From positions 53,066-117,065 of the forward strand of contig CADCML010000010.1 of the NCBI GenBank assembly GCA_902802535.1: 64,000 bases of DNA, in the 5' to 3' direction. Under the pieces are notes generated by a model that saw only the letters and a list, made by a program, of their open reading frames with translations, ran no database searches and was not told the origin of the DNA. The translations under genes and the position numbers were made by a program. The first letter of the stretch is position 1; each line of letters opens with the position of its first letter. This DNA is from an uncultured Bacteroidia bacterium (lineage in GTDB: Bacteria; Bacteroidota; Bacteroidia; Bacteroidales; F082). Positions 1 through 7,729 of this stretch are shown piece after piece.

Positions 1-2
1 TC

Positions 3-71
3 GATGAATACAAACAATTCTTGGATGCATACCATGTGGAATATGATGAACGGTATGCATTTGGGGATTGA
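3..71 (+). CDS. C-terminal end of an unidentified protein (partial)
   Basis: An open frame enters from the left edge and codes for 22 residues, rich in Tyr, Asp and Glu and ending YAFGD, before a TGA stop. The residue mix looks like a natural protein end, and the other two forward frames look less protein-like. The start lies outside the window. No family can be assigned from so short a piece. The 52-bp repeats follow directly. Confidence 0.4.
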   Translation, partial: DEYKQFLDAYHVEYDERYAFGD

Positions 72-100
72 TTTTTCAGCGAGGGTTTGCCACGTTTTTT

Positions 101-152
101 CGGCAGGGGTTCACACCGCCTGCCTACGATGCTGTCACCCCTTCGGGGTTCC
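101..152 (+). repeat. 52-bp dispersed-type repeat, copy 1
   Basis: First of two near-identical 52-bp units between a gene end and the convergent lipoprotein gene. Each unit starts CGGCAGGGGTT and ends with the hairpin ACCCCTTCGGGGT followed by TCC. The copies differ at only a few C/T or G/A positions. The unit reads through in one frame, but it looks like an intergenic repeat and not a gene. Confidence 0.75.
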
Positions 153-174
153 GTTTTGCGTCGTGGTTTTTCAT

Positions 175-226
175 CGGCAGGGGTTTACACCACCTGCCTA
201 TGATGCTGTCACCCCTTCGGGGTTCC
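175..226 (+). repeat. 52-bp dispersed-type repeat, copy 2
   Basis: Second copy in the same orientation, with 22 bp between the units. It keeps the terminal ACCCCTTCGGGGT hairpin and ends two bases before the stop codon of the lipoprotein gene on the other strand. The hairpin could act as a weak terminator for that gene, though no T tract is seen. Confidence 0.75.
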
Positions 227-227
227 T

Positions 228-1221
228 TTACTTCTTCAATTCCGCAGCAATCAAATCATTGAGCTTTCTTGCGGCATCCATAAGCATACTCTCGTCCGTC
301 GGGACGGGCACGGGATGACTGTTCAAGCGGCTCAAGGTTTCTGCCGAACAAGCCTCGCGGTCGCCCTTGATGGTGGTGTAGTCGTTCTTGAAGGTGGAGG
401 TCACCTCGAAAGGTATCGAATACATTGGATCGTTTTCATTCCTAATGCTGCAACTCGCACAATCCATGACAATATGCCCCTTAACTGTAACACTCTTGTT
501 CTGAGTGTGATCTGTCACATCAACGGTTTTTCCGTTATTGGTTTCATTAAAGGTCACCTCATCAAGTCGGACTGGGGATATTTTCACCTCATCCACCACA
601 GCATCAACTGAATACATGATAAAAAGTTTTCGATCCCATTCGGTAAGAAAAGTATTATAGGTTGGCAGTTCACCTGCATCAAAAGCAAGCACATTCGCCT
701 TAAATTCCTGTGGCAAAGTGAAATCGCTTGCATTGCCAAAACCTCACGAGTTGCGCAACAAATTTCATTGCTTCTTGCCCATCTTCTTTCGTTCCTTTAG
801 CGAGCAACTGGTTGATTTTCGCCACCAAAAAGTTCTCCGCCTTATTACGGGCGACCATCATGTCATCATCAAGGTCAAGTTTCACATAGTTCATGCCCTT
901 TTTGACCTCTTTCGGGAAACACTTCAAGGCATCATTGCGGCCTTTCATGCTGCAATAACGCTGGTAAATCTCTGGCCACACGTCAGGCTGGCCCGTGGCT
1001 TTCAGGGCTTGGATGCGCTCATGGTCGGCTTGGTTGGCCTTGTGGTACGATGCCGCCACATAATTGATGTCTTTGTCGTTCATCTTGCCCTTGCACACTT
1101 CGGGCGCAACGCGCTGAATCACTTGGTCATACTCTTGGGCTTCATAAAGTTTCTTGGTCGTGTCGCAAGCTGTGAGCATTACGCCGAGCAACAATGCGGG
1201 AATCAGTCGGATGTATTTCAT
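228..1221 (-). pseudogene. Frameshifted lipoprotein gene
   Basis: Two overlapping frames read as one gene with a one-base frameshift. The upstream part starts at MKYIRLIP with a lipoprotein signal (LTAC, Cys at about residue 19), followed by helical sequence (TTKKLYEAQEYDQVIQRV). It runs into an unrelated-looking tail (VRFWQCKRFH) and stops at about 702. The downstream frame is open from about 743 and continues smoothly as GFGNASDFTLPQEF, but has no ATG start. Skipping one base near position 744 joins ...FVAQLV to GFGNAS and restores a protein of about 330 residues. No enzyme motif is visible. It would be an inner-leaflet outer-membrane or periplasmic lipoprotein of unknown function. The frameshift could be a real mutation or a sequencing error. 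The joined reading is an inference. Confidence 0.6.
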
Positions 1222-1300
1222 AATTTCAAATTTGACGATTAAAACAGCATAAAAACCACAAATTTCGCTCCAAAATTGCACAGAACGGAAGAAAAATCTT

Positions 1301-1308
1301 TACTTTTG
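1301..1308 (+). promoter_or_regulatory. Promoter -7 box TACTTTTG (polyprenyl synthetase)
   Basis: Matches the Bacteroidota -7 consensus TAnnTTTG and lies 21 bp before the ATG. ATTG at 1275-1278 could be a weak -33 element. Confidence 0.6.
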
Positions 1309-1329
1309 TGGGCACAAAATCGACCAACA

Positions 1330-2301
1330 ATGGAAAAAATCAAGCAACTGCAACAGGATTTCGCCGATTTTATGGCGCAACGCAACTTCAACGGACAGCC
1401 GACCGAGTTATACGAACCCATTGCCTACACCATCTTGCAAAGCGGCAAACGCCTCCGCCCCATGCTCTGCCTCTTGGCCAACGACATGTTTGACGGCGAC
1501 AAGCAGCAAGCCCTTTGGCCCTCTTTGGCTTTGGAAACCTTCCACAACTTCACCCTCATCCACGACGACATCATGGACAAGGCCCCCATGCGCCGTGGCA
1601 AGCCGACTGTCTACCAAAAATGGAACTCCGACATTGCCATCCTTTCGGGCGATGCCATGTTGGCGATGGCATTCCAGTTTGCGCTGAAGCCCCAAAAAGG
1701 TGCCGAACTCGCGCAACAGTTGGGCAAAGTGGCCATCGAGATTTGCGAAGGCCAGCAGATGGACCTCAACTTCGAGACCCTCGGCAATGTGACGATTGAC
1801 GAATATTTGGAGATGATTCGACTGAAAACCGCCGTTTTGCTGGCTACTGCCTTGCAAATGGGTGCCACCACAGCTGAAGCCGATAAGTCTGACATTCAGC
1901 ATCTTTACGACTTCGGCATTAATATGGGCATGAGTTTCCAACTGCAAGACGACATCCTTGACCTTTACAGCGACGTGGCCGTATTCGGCAAGCGCCATGG
2001 TGGCGACATTGCCGACAACAAGAAGACTTATCTTTATTTGAAGGCGCTAGAATTAGCCTCCGAGCAAGACCGCAAACGACTCGAATACCTCTTCACCCTC
2101 CGCATGGACCACGATGAGGAGGAAAAAATCGAAGAAGTTCAAGCCATTTACGACCGCCTGCATGTGAAAGAGGCTGTCGAACAAGTCATTGCCGAATACG
2201 ACCGCAAGGCTTTGGCCGAGTTGGAGGCCATCGACTTGCCGGAAGAGCGTAAAATCCACCTCCGCAATTACGCCGAACTGCTTTCGGGACGTAAAAAATA
2301 A
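1330..2301 (+). CDS. Polyprenyl (isoprenyl) diphosphate synthase
   Basis: A trans-isoprenyl diphosphate synthase of 323 residues. It condenses isopentenyl diphosphate onto an allylic diphosphate to make a short- or medium-chain isoprenoid precursor for quinones or carriers. Both aspartate-rich motifs are present: DDIMD at about residues 79-83, followed by RRGKPT, and DDILD at 207-211. The conserved GKRLRP near residue 40 and GGDIADNKKTYL near 225-235 complete the active site. The start is the ATG of MEKIKQL; an upstream in-frame stretch covers the promoter box and is not used. The gene is probably transcribed alone and ends at a bidirectional hairpin. Chain length (farnesyl, geranylgeranyl or longer) cannot be told from sequence alone, so no gene symbol is given. 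Confidence 0.93.
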   Translation: MEKIKQLQQDFADFMAQRNFNGQPTELYEPIAYTILQSGKRLRPMLCLLANDMFDGDKQQALWPSLALETFHNFTLIHDDIMDKAPMRRGKPTVYQKWNSDIAILSGDAMLAMAFQFALKPQKGAELAQQLGKVAIEICEGQQMDLNFETLGNVTIDEYLEMIRLKTAVLLATALQMGATTAEADKSDIQHLYDFGINMGMSFQLQDDILDLYSDVAVFGKRHGGDIADNKKTYLYLKALELASEQDRKRLEYLFTLRMDHDEEEKIEEVQAIYDRLHVKEAVEQVIAEYDRKALAELEAIDLPEERKIHLRNYAELLSGRKK

Positions 2302-2322
2302 ATCACGTTGCCACACAAAAAC

Positions 2323-2354
2323 CAAGGAGACCTCCTGATGTGGAAGCCTCCTTG
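2323..2354. terminator. Bidirectional terminator
   Basis: CAAGGAG and CTCCTTG form a stem, with further pairing in the loop (GACCTCC with GGAAGCC, imperfect). T-rich runs follow on both strands (TTGTTTTT forward, GGTTTTTGTG reverse). It sits between two convergent genes and can serve both. Confidence 0.6.
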
Positions 2355-2378
2355 TTGTTTTTCAAGCGATTGCAAACC

Positions 2379-2798
2379 TTATTTGTCAGTAGCGGTCTCG
2401 TTTGTTTCCGATTTCTCGCTTTTCTTGGGGGCTGGTTTCGTGGCATCGCACTTCTTGTCGCCGTGCTTGCACTCCTTCTTGCAGTCAGCTTTCACTTGCT
2501 TTTCGCTGCCTGACACTTTCTTTTCGGCGCAGCAATTGTCGGCTTTTTTCTTGTCGGCGCAACATTCACCGCCCTTTTTCTTGTCCGCTGATACATTTTT
2601 TTCAGCGCAGCAGTCGTCTTTCTTCTGTTTCACAGGCTCTTGCGCAACTGCGGAGGCAGTCGGTTGCTTCTCCGACTTCACGACCGTGGTTTCGGCCTTC
2701 TTGGATTTCACTTCAGCGTTTTGAGCATTGGCATCTTGAATGCTCATGGCACCGATGGCGAACATGGCCAAGGCGCCGAATAAGATGGATTTCTTCAT
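2379..2798 (-). CDS. Small secreted Cys/Lys-rich protein with CC repeats
   Basis: A 139-residue exported protein of unknown function. The signal peptide (about residues 1-25, ending ANAQ) leads into a very hydrophilic chain of Lys, Glu, Ser and Ala. It carries three spaced cysteine pairs in similar settings (DDCCAEK, GECCADK, DNCCAEK) and single cysteines further on (KADCKKEC, KKCDATK). The even spacing suggests an internal repeat of about 14-15 residues that could bind metal or form disulfides. No catalytic domain is seen. It is transcribed alone and ends at the shared hairpin. Low-complexity frames also exist on the opposite strand, but only this one has a signal peptide. Confidence 0.75.
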   Translation of the reverse strand: MKKSILFGALAMFAIGAMSIQDANAQNAEVKSKKAETTVVKSEKQPTASAVAQEPVKQKKDDCCAEKNVSADKKKGGECCADKKKADNCCAEKKVSGSEKQVKADCKKECKHGDKKCDATKPAPKKSEKSETNETATDK

Positions 2799-2856
2799 GT
2801 TGATATAGTTTAGATTAAAATTACAGGTTATTTCATATCAAAAACCGTTCCAAAAA

Positions 2857-4068
2857 TCAAGGGAGAAACAGGCAACTATCGCCATAACTCAGAAAGCGGA
2901 AACCATTGTCCAAAGCGAAGCGGTAGCAATCTTTCCAACGCTCGCCGATGAGGGCCGAAACCAACAGCAGTAAAGTGCTTTTCGGTTGGTGGAAATTAGT
3001 GATTAGCCCCGTGATGACGCGCATCTTATAGCTCGGCGCAATCATCAGGGCGGTGCTGGCTTCGAGTCGGGTCAGATTGTGCTTGTCCAAATAGTCCAAC
3101 ACCCATTGCAAGGCTTCAGGCGTTGAAAGTGAATCGTGATTTTCGTAAGGGAACCATTGCTCCACATGCAGCGGACGCAAATCCAGACCTTGCTCCTTCA
3201 ACATCACGCCTATCCAGTAAAGGCTCTCCAAGGTGCGGGTGCTGGTCGTCCCAACGGGGACAATCGGCTTCCCAAAACGATGAATCAAGTTTTGAATCAA
3301 CGACTTGCGCACAATGACAGTTTCAGAGTGCATGGCGTGTTCGCCGATGATTTCCGTTGAAACCGGCTTGAAAGTCCCCGCTCCCACATGCAACGTCACT
3401 TCATCGAAAGCAAAGCCTTGTTCGCGCAAGGACGCGATGAGCGGCTGGGTGAAATGCAAACCCGCCGTGGGTGCAGCCACTGAGCCGTCGTAGCGAGCAA
3501 AGACGGTTTGATAACGGTCACGATCGTCGGGTTCGGCATCGCGGTGCAGATAAGGCGGCAAAGGAATCTCGCCCGCAGCCTCCAACACCGAGGCAAACGA
3601 CAGGTTTTCAGGCGTCCACGAAAACTCAATTTCGGCATATTGGTCGTTTTGGGAAATTCTTTCCGCACTCAAAACCACAGGCTGCCCGCCTACTGTCAGC
3701 TCCATTGAGAGTTTCCCTTCCTTCCAACGTTTCGCATTGCCTATCAAGCACTTCCAGCGCACAGGCGAAACCGCACTGAAGGCTACTTGATAGTCCTTTT
3801 CGGGTTCCAAGCAGAAAATCTCAATACGCGAACCAGTCACCTTATGGAACTGCAACCTCGCCCGAATGACTTTGGTTTCATTGAAGACCAACAAGGCATC
3901 TTTCGGCAGAAAATCACCGATATACTTGAATTGGGATTCCTGTATCTCGTTGTTTTTCAGCACTAAAATTTTCGATGCATCTCGCTCGGGCAAAGGATAT
4001 TTGGCGATACGTTCCTCAGGCAAGGGATAGTCGTAGGCTTCGATGGAAATATGTTTTACGTCAATCAT
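2857..4068 (-). CDS. queA: S-adenosylmethionine:tRNA ribosyltransferase-isomerase
   Basis: QueA transfers and isomerises the ribosyl group of SAM onto 7-aminomethyl-7-deazaguanine in tRNA. It makes epoxyqueuosine, the penultimate step of queuosine synthesis. The 403-residue protein shows the family signatures in order: YPLPEERIAKYPLPERD near the N-terminus, LVFNETKVIRARL, the central APTAGLHFT, DEVTLHVGAGTFKPV, and GTTSTRTLES towards the C-terminus. The start is the ATG of MIDVKHISIEAYDYP; a longer in-frame extension crosses the promoter box and the divergent gtrA promoter. It has a single-gene promoter divergent from gtrA. Confidence 0.96.
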   Translation of the reverse strand: MIDVKHISIEAYDYPLPEERIAKYPLPERDASKILVLKNNEIQESQFKYIGDFLPKDALLVFNETKVIRARLQFHKVTGSRIEIFCLEPEKDYQVAFSAVSPVRWKCLIGNAKRWKEGKLSMELTVGGQPVVLSAERISQNDQYAEIEFSWTPENLSFASVLEAAGEIPLPPYLHRDAEPDDRDRYQTVFARYDGSVAAPTAGLHFTQPLIASLREQGFAFDEVTLHVGAGTFKPVSTEIIGEHAMHSETVIVRKSLIQNLIHRFGKPIVPVGTTSTRTLESLYWIGVMLKEQGLDLRPLHVEQWFPYENHDSLSTPEALQWVLDYLDKHNLTRLEASTALMIAPSYKMRVITGLITNFHQPKSTLLLLVSALIGERWKDCYRFALDNGFRFLSYGDSCLFLP

Positions 4069-4083
4069 CGTCGAAATTTTGCG

Positions 4084-4091
4084 CAAAAGTA
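4084..4091 (-). promoter_or_regulatory. Promoter -7 box TACTTTTG (queA)
   Basis: Reverse-strand TACTTTTG 15 bp upstream of the queA start. It forms a compact divergent promoter pair with the gtrA box. Confidence 0.6.
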
Positions 4092-4104
4092 GGAAATAAT
4101 TGCC

Positions 4105-4112
4105 TATTTTTG
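4105..4112 (+). promoter_or_regulatory. Promoter -7 box TATTTTTG (gtrA-like gene)
   Basis: Forward TAnnTTTG box 17 bp before the ATG of the GtrA-family gene, 13 bp from the divergent queA box. Confidence 0.6.
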
Positions 4113-4129
4113 CATTCCAATACCAAGAA

Positions 4130-4537
4130 ATGAACACCCTATTCAAGATAGAGCTCACCCGTAGTTTCCTGCTGAAATTCCTGAAATTCGGCGTGGTAGG
4201 CTTTTCTGGAGTTTTCGTCAACTTCGGAGTCACCTACGCTTGCAAGGAATGGCTGAAGTGGAACAAATACTTGAGCAATATCCTGGGTTTCATCGTCGCA
4301 GCCACCACCAACTACCTCCTCAACCGCTGGTGGACATTCGAGAGCACCAACCCGCAAATCGGGACGGAGTATGCGAAATACTTTGGCATCGCCTTGGTAG
4401 GCTTGGGCATCGACACGCTGACGGTATATGTGCTCAACGGCAAACTGAAATGGAACTTCTACCTTAGCAAAGTGTTTGCCGTGGGAGCCTCGACGCTGTG
4501 GAATTTCTTTGGAAATCTGCTGTTTACGTTTGCTTAG
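4130..4537 (+). CDS. GtrA-family membrane protein
   Basis: A 135-residue integral membrane protein with four predicted hydrophobic segments (about residues 17-40, 45-65, 82-100 and 112-133). It has the GtrA-family N-terminal pattern FLKFGVVGFSGVFVNFG and the central NYLLNRWWTF. GtrA-type proteins are thought to help flip or present lipid-linked sugars for cell-envelope glycosylation. The substrate here is unknown and no glycosyltransferase adjoins it. The start is set by the ATG 17 bp after the promoter box. It is convergent with the next gene across a short hairpin-bearing gap. Confidence 0.88.
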   Translation: MNTLFKIELTRSFLLKFLKFGVVGFSGVFVNFGVTYACKEWLKWNKYLSNILGFIVAATTNYLLNRWWTFESTNPQIGTEYAKYFGIALVGLGIDTLTVYVLNGKLKWNFYLSKVFAVGASTLWNFFGNLLFTFA

Positions 4538-4545
4538 ACTTTTCC

Positions 4546-4579
4546 GCAGGCATAAACCCCAGCCAACACACATGCCTGC
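4546..4579. terminator. Possible terminator hairpin
   Basis: GCAGGCAT and ATGCCTGC form an 8-bp stem with an 18-nt loop just after the GtrA gene, followed by TGGTTTTCTT. The long loop makes it a weak candidate. Confidence 0.35.
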
Positions 4580-4593
4580 TGGTTTTCTTATGC

Positions 4594-5037
4594 CTACTGA
4601 GCTGTCATTTCGGCGTAGTCGGGAAGATGGTCAAGTGGGGAAAGGGTTTGACCGTCCACTAAATAACAGTAAGTGACATTGCCATTGCTGAGGAGCAAAT
4701 ACTTGGGTCTCAATGCGGAATGATAGCGTATGGCTTGTTCCAGCACGGCCTCGGTAAGTTTTACTGTAGCTGCCTTGCATTCCACTATCATGACAGGGTG
4801 GCCATCGGTGCCAAAAACAACTGCATCGGCACGCTTGTCCAAGCCATTCACCTTCACCGAATACTCCACTGCCAAAAGTCCAGCAGGCACATGGAGATGC
4901 TCCACCAAAAGGCAAAGCATTTGTTGCCTCACCTTTTCCTCAGGCGTCAGGGCAACGAAGCGGCGGCGCAAAGGGTCGAAGACGAACATCCTCCCTTCGC
5001 GCTCCTCCGTTTCGAACCATGGCAATGGATTGGCCAT
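4594..5037 (-). CDS. HsdR N-terminal-like (PD-(D/E)XK) domain protein
   Basis: A 147-residue protein resembling the N-terminal nuclease-like domain of type I restriction subunits (HSDR_N_2 family), as a free-standing unit. The pattern KRADAVVFGTDGHPVMIVECKAATVKL carries the PD-(D/E)XK-type residues: Asp of RADAV, then Glu and Lys of VECKA. This suggests a nuclease fold. No helicase or modification subunit is nearby, so it is not part of a restriction system here. It is the last gene of an operon with the LysM transglycosylase and DUF4837 lipoprotein genes, with a 10-bp gap. Its role is unknown. Confidence 0.82.
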   Translation of the reverse strand: MANPLPWFETEEREGRMFVFDPLRRRFVALTPEEKVRQQMLCLLVEHLHVPAGLLAVEYSVKVNGLDKRADAVVFGTDGHPVMIVECKAATVKLTEAVLEQAIRYHSALRPKYLLLSNGNVTYCYLVDGQTLSPLDHLPDYAEMTAQ

Positions 5038-5047
5038 AAAAAAGAAC

Positions 5048-6052
5048 TTATTCCTCTACGAACTGAAGGCTGTAGGCGATGGACTCCAGCTGGAGCAACG
5101 CATTGCGCTTCTTCTGGTTAGGCTCATAATAGAAGCCTTCTACAGTGACAAGTTGACCCGTGCAATTGTCGGCAAAGGTATAGGAGACAAATGGTCCGCC
5201 CATGTAGTTGTTGTAAACCTTCCACATGCCACGCATTTCCTTGGCATAGCCTGCGGGAAAACCAATTGCCGTAGTCACTACAGGTGGCACAAACTCGGTT
5301 TCGGTGCCCATGTAAGAGCCTTCCGAAGGACCCGGAATGTTTTGACTCATTATCAGGTCACGCATCGAGAGCAGACTTTTGGCCTCAAACTGCAAAGTGT
5401 CGCGATAAGGCGTCTGATAGATGACAATATCGGCACTCGAGCGTTCCAGTTCCTTGCGAAGCCACATGAAGTTGGCATCATTCTTGGCAATGTAGAAACC
5501 TTTCGGGACCGTCAGCGTGAAGCCAAACGTCTTCGCAATGGAATTGGCGATTTCATCATCCTTCGTAGGACGAAACACGGTCAAAATGCGCTCGCGCTCC
5601 ACCTGGTCGAACCACTGTTGGTAAATCTCTTTTTGCTTGCCAAAAAGTTCAACCCAAGAGTCGATGGTGGGAGCGCTGATTTTCACGCAACGCTGCGGTG
5701 CTGCCCAAAAGTCCTCAGTGGTCTTGGCCACCGCCTCTTGCAAAGCGGGATTGATTTCCACCTCGATAATGCACTTGTGTTTCTTGAACATATCGGAAAA
5801 AGCCTCAGCATTGATGTGGGCCAAAGTGTTGCGCGACTCGGGCTGAGGCAGTCCGTATTGGTCTCTCAGGAAGAAATGGCGAAGCGTGTCGCCGATGGTG
5901 CCATTCCATTGCTCGGGGTTTTGCGTAATGACCAGAATTTCAGCGGTGCCACCCACCGAACGGTCTTTCCTTTGTGTCTTTGATTGTTCGGAGCAAGACA
6001 TCATCATGCCGGCAAGCACGATGACAGCTGCAATTTTCAGATAGTTTTTCAT
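5048..6052 (-). CDS. DUF4837-family lipoprotein
   Basis: A 334-residue lipoprotein with a lipobox near residue 20 (MMMSC followed by SEQ). The rest matches the layout of the Bacteroidetes DUF4837 family: an early GGTAEILVITQNPEQWNG strand region and the later AIGFPAGYAKEMRGMWKVYNNYMGGPF. The function is not known. The start is the ATG of MKNYLK, with the signal peptide following at once. It lies 43 bp after the LysM transglycosylase gene on the same strand, probably co-transcribed, which suggests an envelope role. Confidence 0.85.
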   Translation of the reverse strand: MKNYLKIAAVIVLAGMMMSCSEQSKTQRKDRSVGGTAEILVITQNPEQWNGTIGDTLRHFFLRDQYGLPQPESRNTLAHINAEAFSDMFKKHKCIIEVEINPALQEAVAKTTEDFWAAPQRCVKISAPTIDSWVELFGKQKEIYQQWFDQVERERILTVFRPTKDDEIANSIAKTFGFTLTVPKGFYIAKNDANFMWLRKELERSSADIVIYQTPYRDTLQFEAKSLLSMRDLIMSQNIPGPSEGSYMGTETEFVPPVVTTAIGFPAGYAKEMRGMWKVYNNYMGGPFVSYTFADNCTGQLVTVEGFYYEPNQKKRNALLQLESIAYSLQFVEE

Positions 6053-6095
6053 AATATGTTGTTTTTTTGGTGCAAGCAAAATGCCTGACACCTGG

Positions 6096-7631
6096 TTATT
6101 TCTTGATTTTCAGCTTTTGTCCCACTATGACCGTGTTGCTCTTCAAGCCGTTCCATTTCTTGAGGTCGTTGACCGTGCAACCGTATTTCTTTGAAATGGA
6201 GTTGAGTGTCTCGCCTTTCTTCACGACGTGGGTCTTGACCGTAGAAGTCGTCGTTGTTTTGCTGCTGGTAGTTTTGGCACTACTGCTGGTCGATTTGCTC
6301 ACCTGCGCCATGGGGGAGCCCGAGCGATAGATGGTGAGTCGCTGGCCGACATGGACGGTTTCGCGCTTCAAGTGATTCCAACGCTTGATGTTGGCCGTAG
6401 TAACATGGTATTTCCTTGCAATACTGCTGAGGCTCTCTCCTTTCTTCACCACATGGATAAAGCTGTCGCTCACCTTCTCCACCTTCTCTTCGATAATTTC
6501 GCGAGCCTTTTCCGACCTGCTCACGTAAGAGTAAATGCTGTCCTCGAGCTGTACGAAACGCAAGGTATATTTGGTAGGCATACGAAGCGAATAGGGATAC
6601 TCCTTGGTGCCTGGAATGACCCGTTTGGTGTACTGCGGATTGAAGAAAACAAGATCTTCCATAGGCACGCCAATGCACTCGTTGATTTGATCGAAAGCCA
6701 CGCGGTCGTGCACCATCACCGTGTCAGTGCCGTGAAGCAACAGACCTGGATTGGAGGGATAGAGGTTATGCTCTGCGGCGTAATTCATCACGTAAGTCAC
6801 AGCGATGAAAGCCGGCACATAGCCACGTGTCTCGGCAGGAAGATAAGGCCAGATGGCCCAATAGTTTTTCACGCCACGGGCTCTCAGGATGGCTTTGTTG
6901 ACCGTGCCAGGCCCCGAATTATAAGCGGCCAGCACCAGGAACCAGTCCTCATAGCGCGCATAAAGGCTTTTCAGGTATTGACATGCGGCCTCGGTCTCTT
7001 TTTCGGGGTCGTAACGGTCGTCCACCAAAGTGGAAACCCTCAGACCGTATTCGGCACCCGTTCCTTTCATAAACTGCCACAAACCCTTAGCGCCCGCCTT
7101 CGAGCCTGCCGTGGGATTCAAAGCCGACTCCACCATAGCCAAATACTTCAGTTCCAAAGGCAGGTTGTATTTGGCAAGATATTCCTCAAACATAGGAAAA
7201 TAGACGTATGAAAAGCCCAACATGCGGCTCGATTGCTGACGGCGACGGTTGGCATACAACTCGATGAACGACTTCACATGGTTGTTGAAAGTCAACGGGA
7301 TGGTCGTTTCGTAAGCCAGAGTCTGGATACGCCGCATATAAACACTGTCGTCATAGGTCGGAATCTCATCCCTATCAAAGCCATACTTGTTCCAGATGGC
7401 CGTATCGATGTCGAGATACACATCTCGCGTAGTGCTGATTGAGCTCACCAAATCGAGCATCTCCATCACCGTCGATTCCTCCACTACCGCCTTGCCCGAA
7501 TTCAAGTCATGAATCCTCTGATCGTCAAGCTCAAGGGTGTCAGTATCTGGCGCCGTAGGCTCGTAGACTTGCGCAAACAGGCGGACAAAAGGAAAAAGCA
7601 ACAATACTAATATGAGGTGTGTTCGTTTCAT
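6096..7631 (-). CDS. Membrane-bound lytic transglycosylase with two LysM domains (MltD-like)
   Basis: A periplasmic peptidoglycan-cleaving enzyme of 511 residues. After a signal peptide (about 1-20) comes an SLT/GH23 lytic transglycosylase domain at about 140-300. Its catalytic Glu is at about 168 in AMVESALNPTAGSKAGAKG, and the later AYNSGPGTV belongs to the same fold. The C-terminus carries two LysM peptidoglycan-binding repeats, each starting HVVKKGE, at about 391-434 and 467-510. A Ser/Thr-rich linker joins them. It is first in the operon with DUF4837 and HsdR-N genes. The start at MKRTHLIL follows a TAATTTTG promoter box, and an upstream in-frame extension would overlap that box. Confidence 0.93.
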   Translation of the reverse strand: MKRTHLILVLLLFPFVRLFAQVYEPTAPDTDTLELDDQRIHDLNSGKAVVEESTVMEMLDLVSSISTTRDVYLDIDTAIWNKYGFDRDEIPTYDDSVYMRRIQTLAYETTIPLTFNNHVKSFIELYANRRRQQSSRMLGFSYVYFPMFEEYLAKYNLPLELKYLAMVESALNPTAGSKAGAKGLWQFMKGTGAEYGLRVSTLVDDRYDPEKETEAACQYLKSLYARYEDWFLVLAAYNSGPGTVNKAILRARGVKNYWAIWPYLPAETRGYVPAFIAVTYVMNYAAEHNLYPSNPGLLLHGTDTVMVHDRVAFDQINECIGVPMEDLVFFNPQYTKRVIPGTKEYPYSLRMPTKYTLRFVQLEDSIYSYVSRSEKAREIIEEKVEKVSDSFIHVVKKGESLSSIARKYHVTTANIKRWNHLKRETVHVGQRLTIYRSGSPMAQVSKSTSSSAKTTSSKTTTTSTVKTHVVKKGETLNSISKKYGCTVNDLKKWNGLKSNTVIVGQKLKIKK

Positions 7632-7655
7632 CGGAAAGAGTTTTTTATGAGAACG

Positions 7656-7663
7656 CAAAATTA
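7656..7663 (-). promoter_or_regulatory. Promoter -7 box TAATTTTG (lytic transglycosylase operon)
   Basis: Reverse-strand TAATTTTG 24 bp before the transglycosylase ATG, divergent from the AI-2E transporter promoter. Confidence 0.6.
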
Positions 7664-7695
7664 CCAAAAATCGTCTACAAGGAAAGAAAAAATAC

Positions 7696-7703
7696 TAATT
7701 TTG
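7696..7703 (+). promoter_or_regulatory. Promoter -7 box TAATTTTG (AI-2E transporter)
   Basis: Forward TAATTTTG 26 bp before the ATG of the AI-2E-family gene. Confidence 0.6.
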
Positions 7704-7729
7704 TCACTTCAAACGTAATCGGAAACATC

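Noticed and set aside
101-226. The 52-bp repeats considered as a CRISPR array
   Set aside because: Only two units, a 22-bp gap, repeat longer than CRISPR repeats, and no cas genes.
700-760. Frameshift in the lipoprotein considered as programmed frameshifting
   Set aside because: No slippery heptamer or downstream hairpin was seen at the junction; a simple indel fits better.
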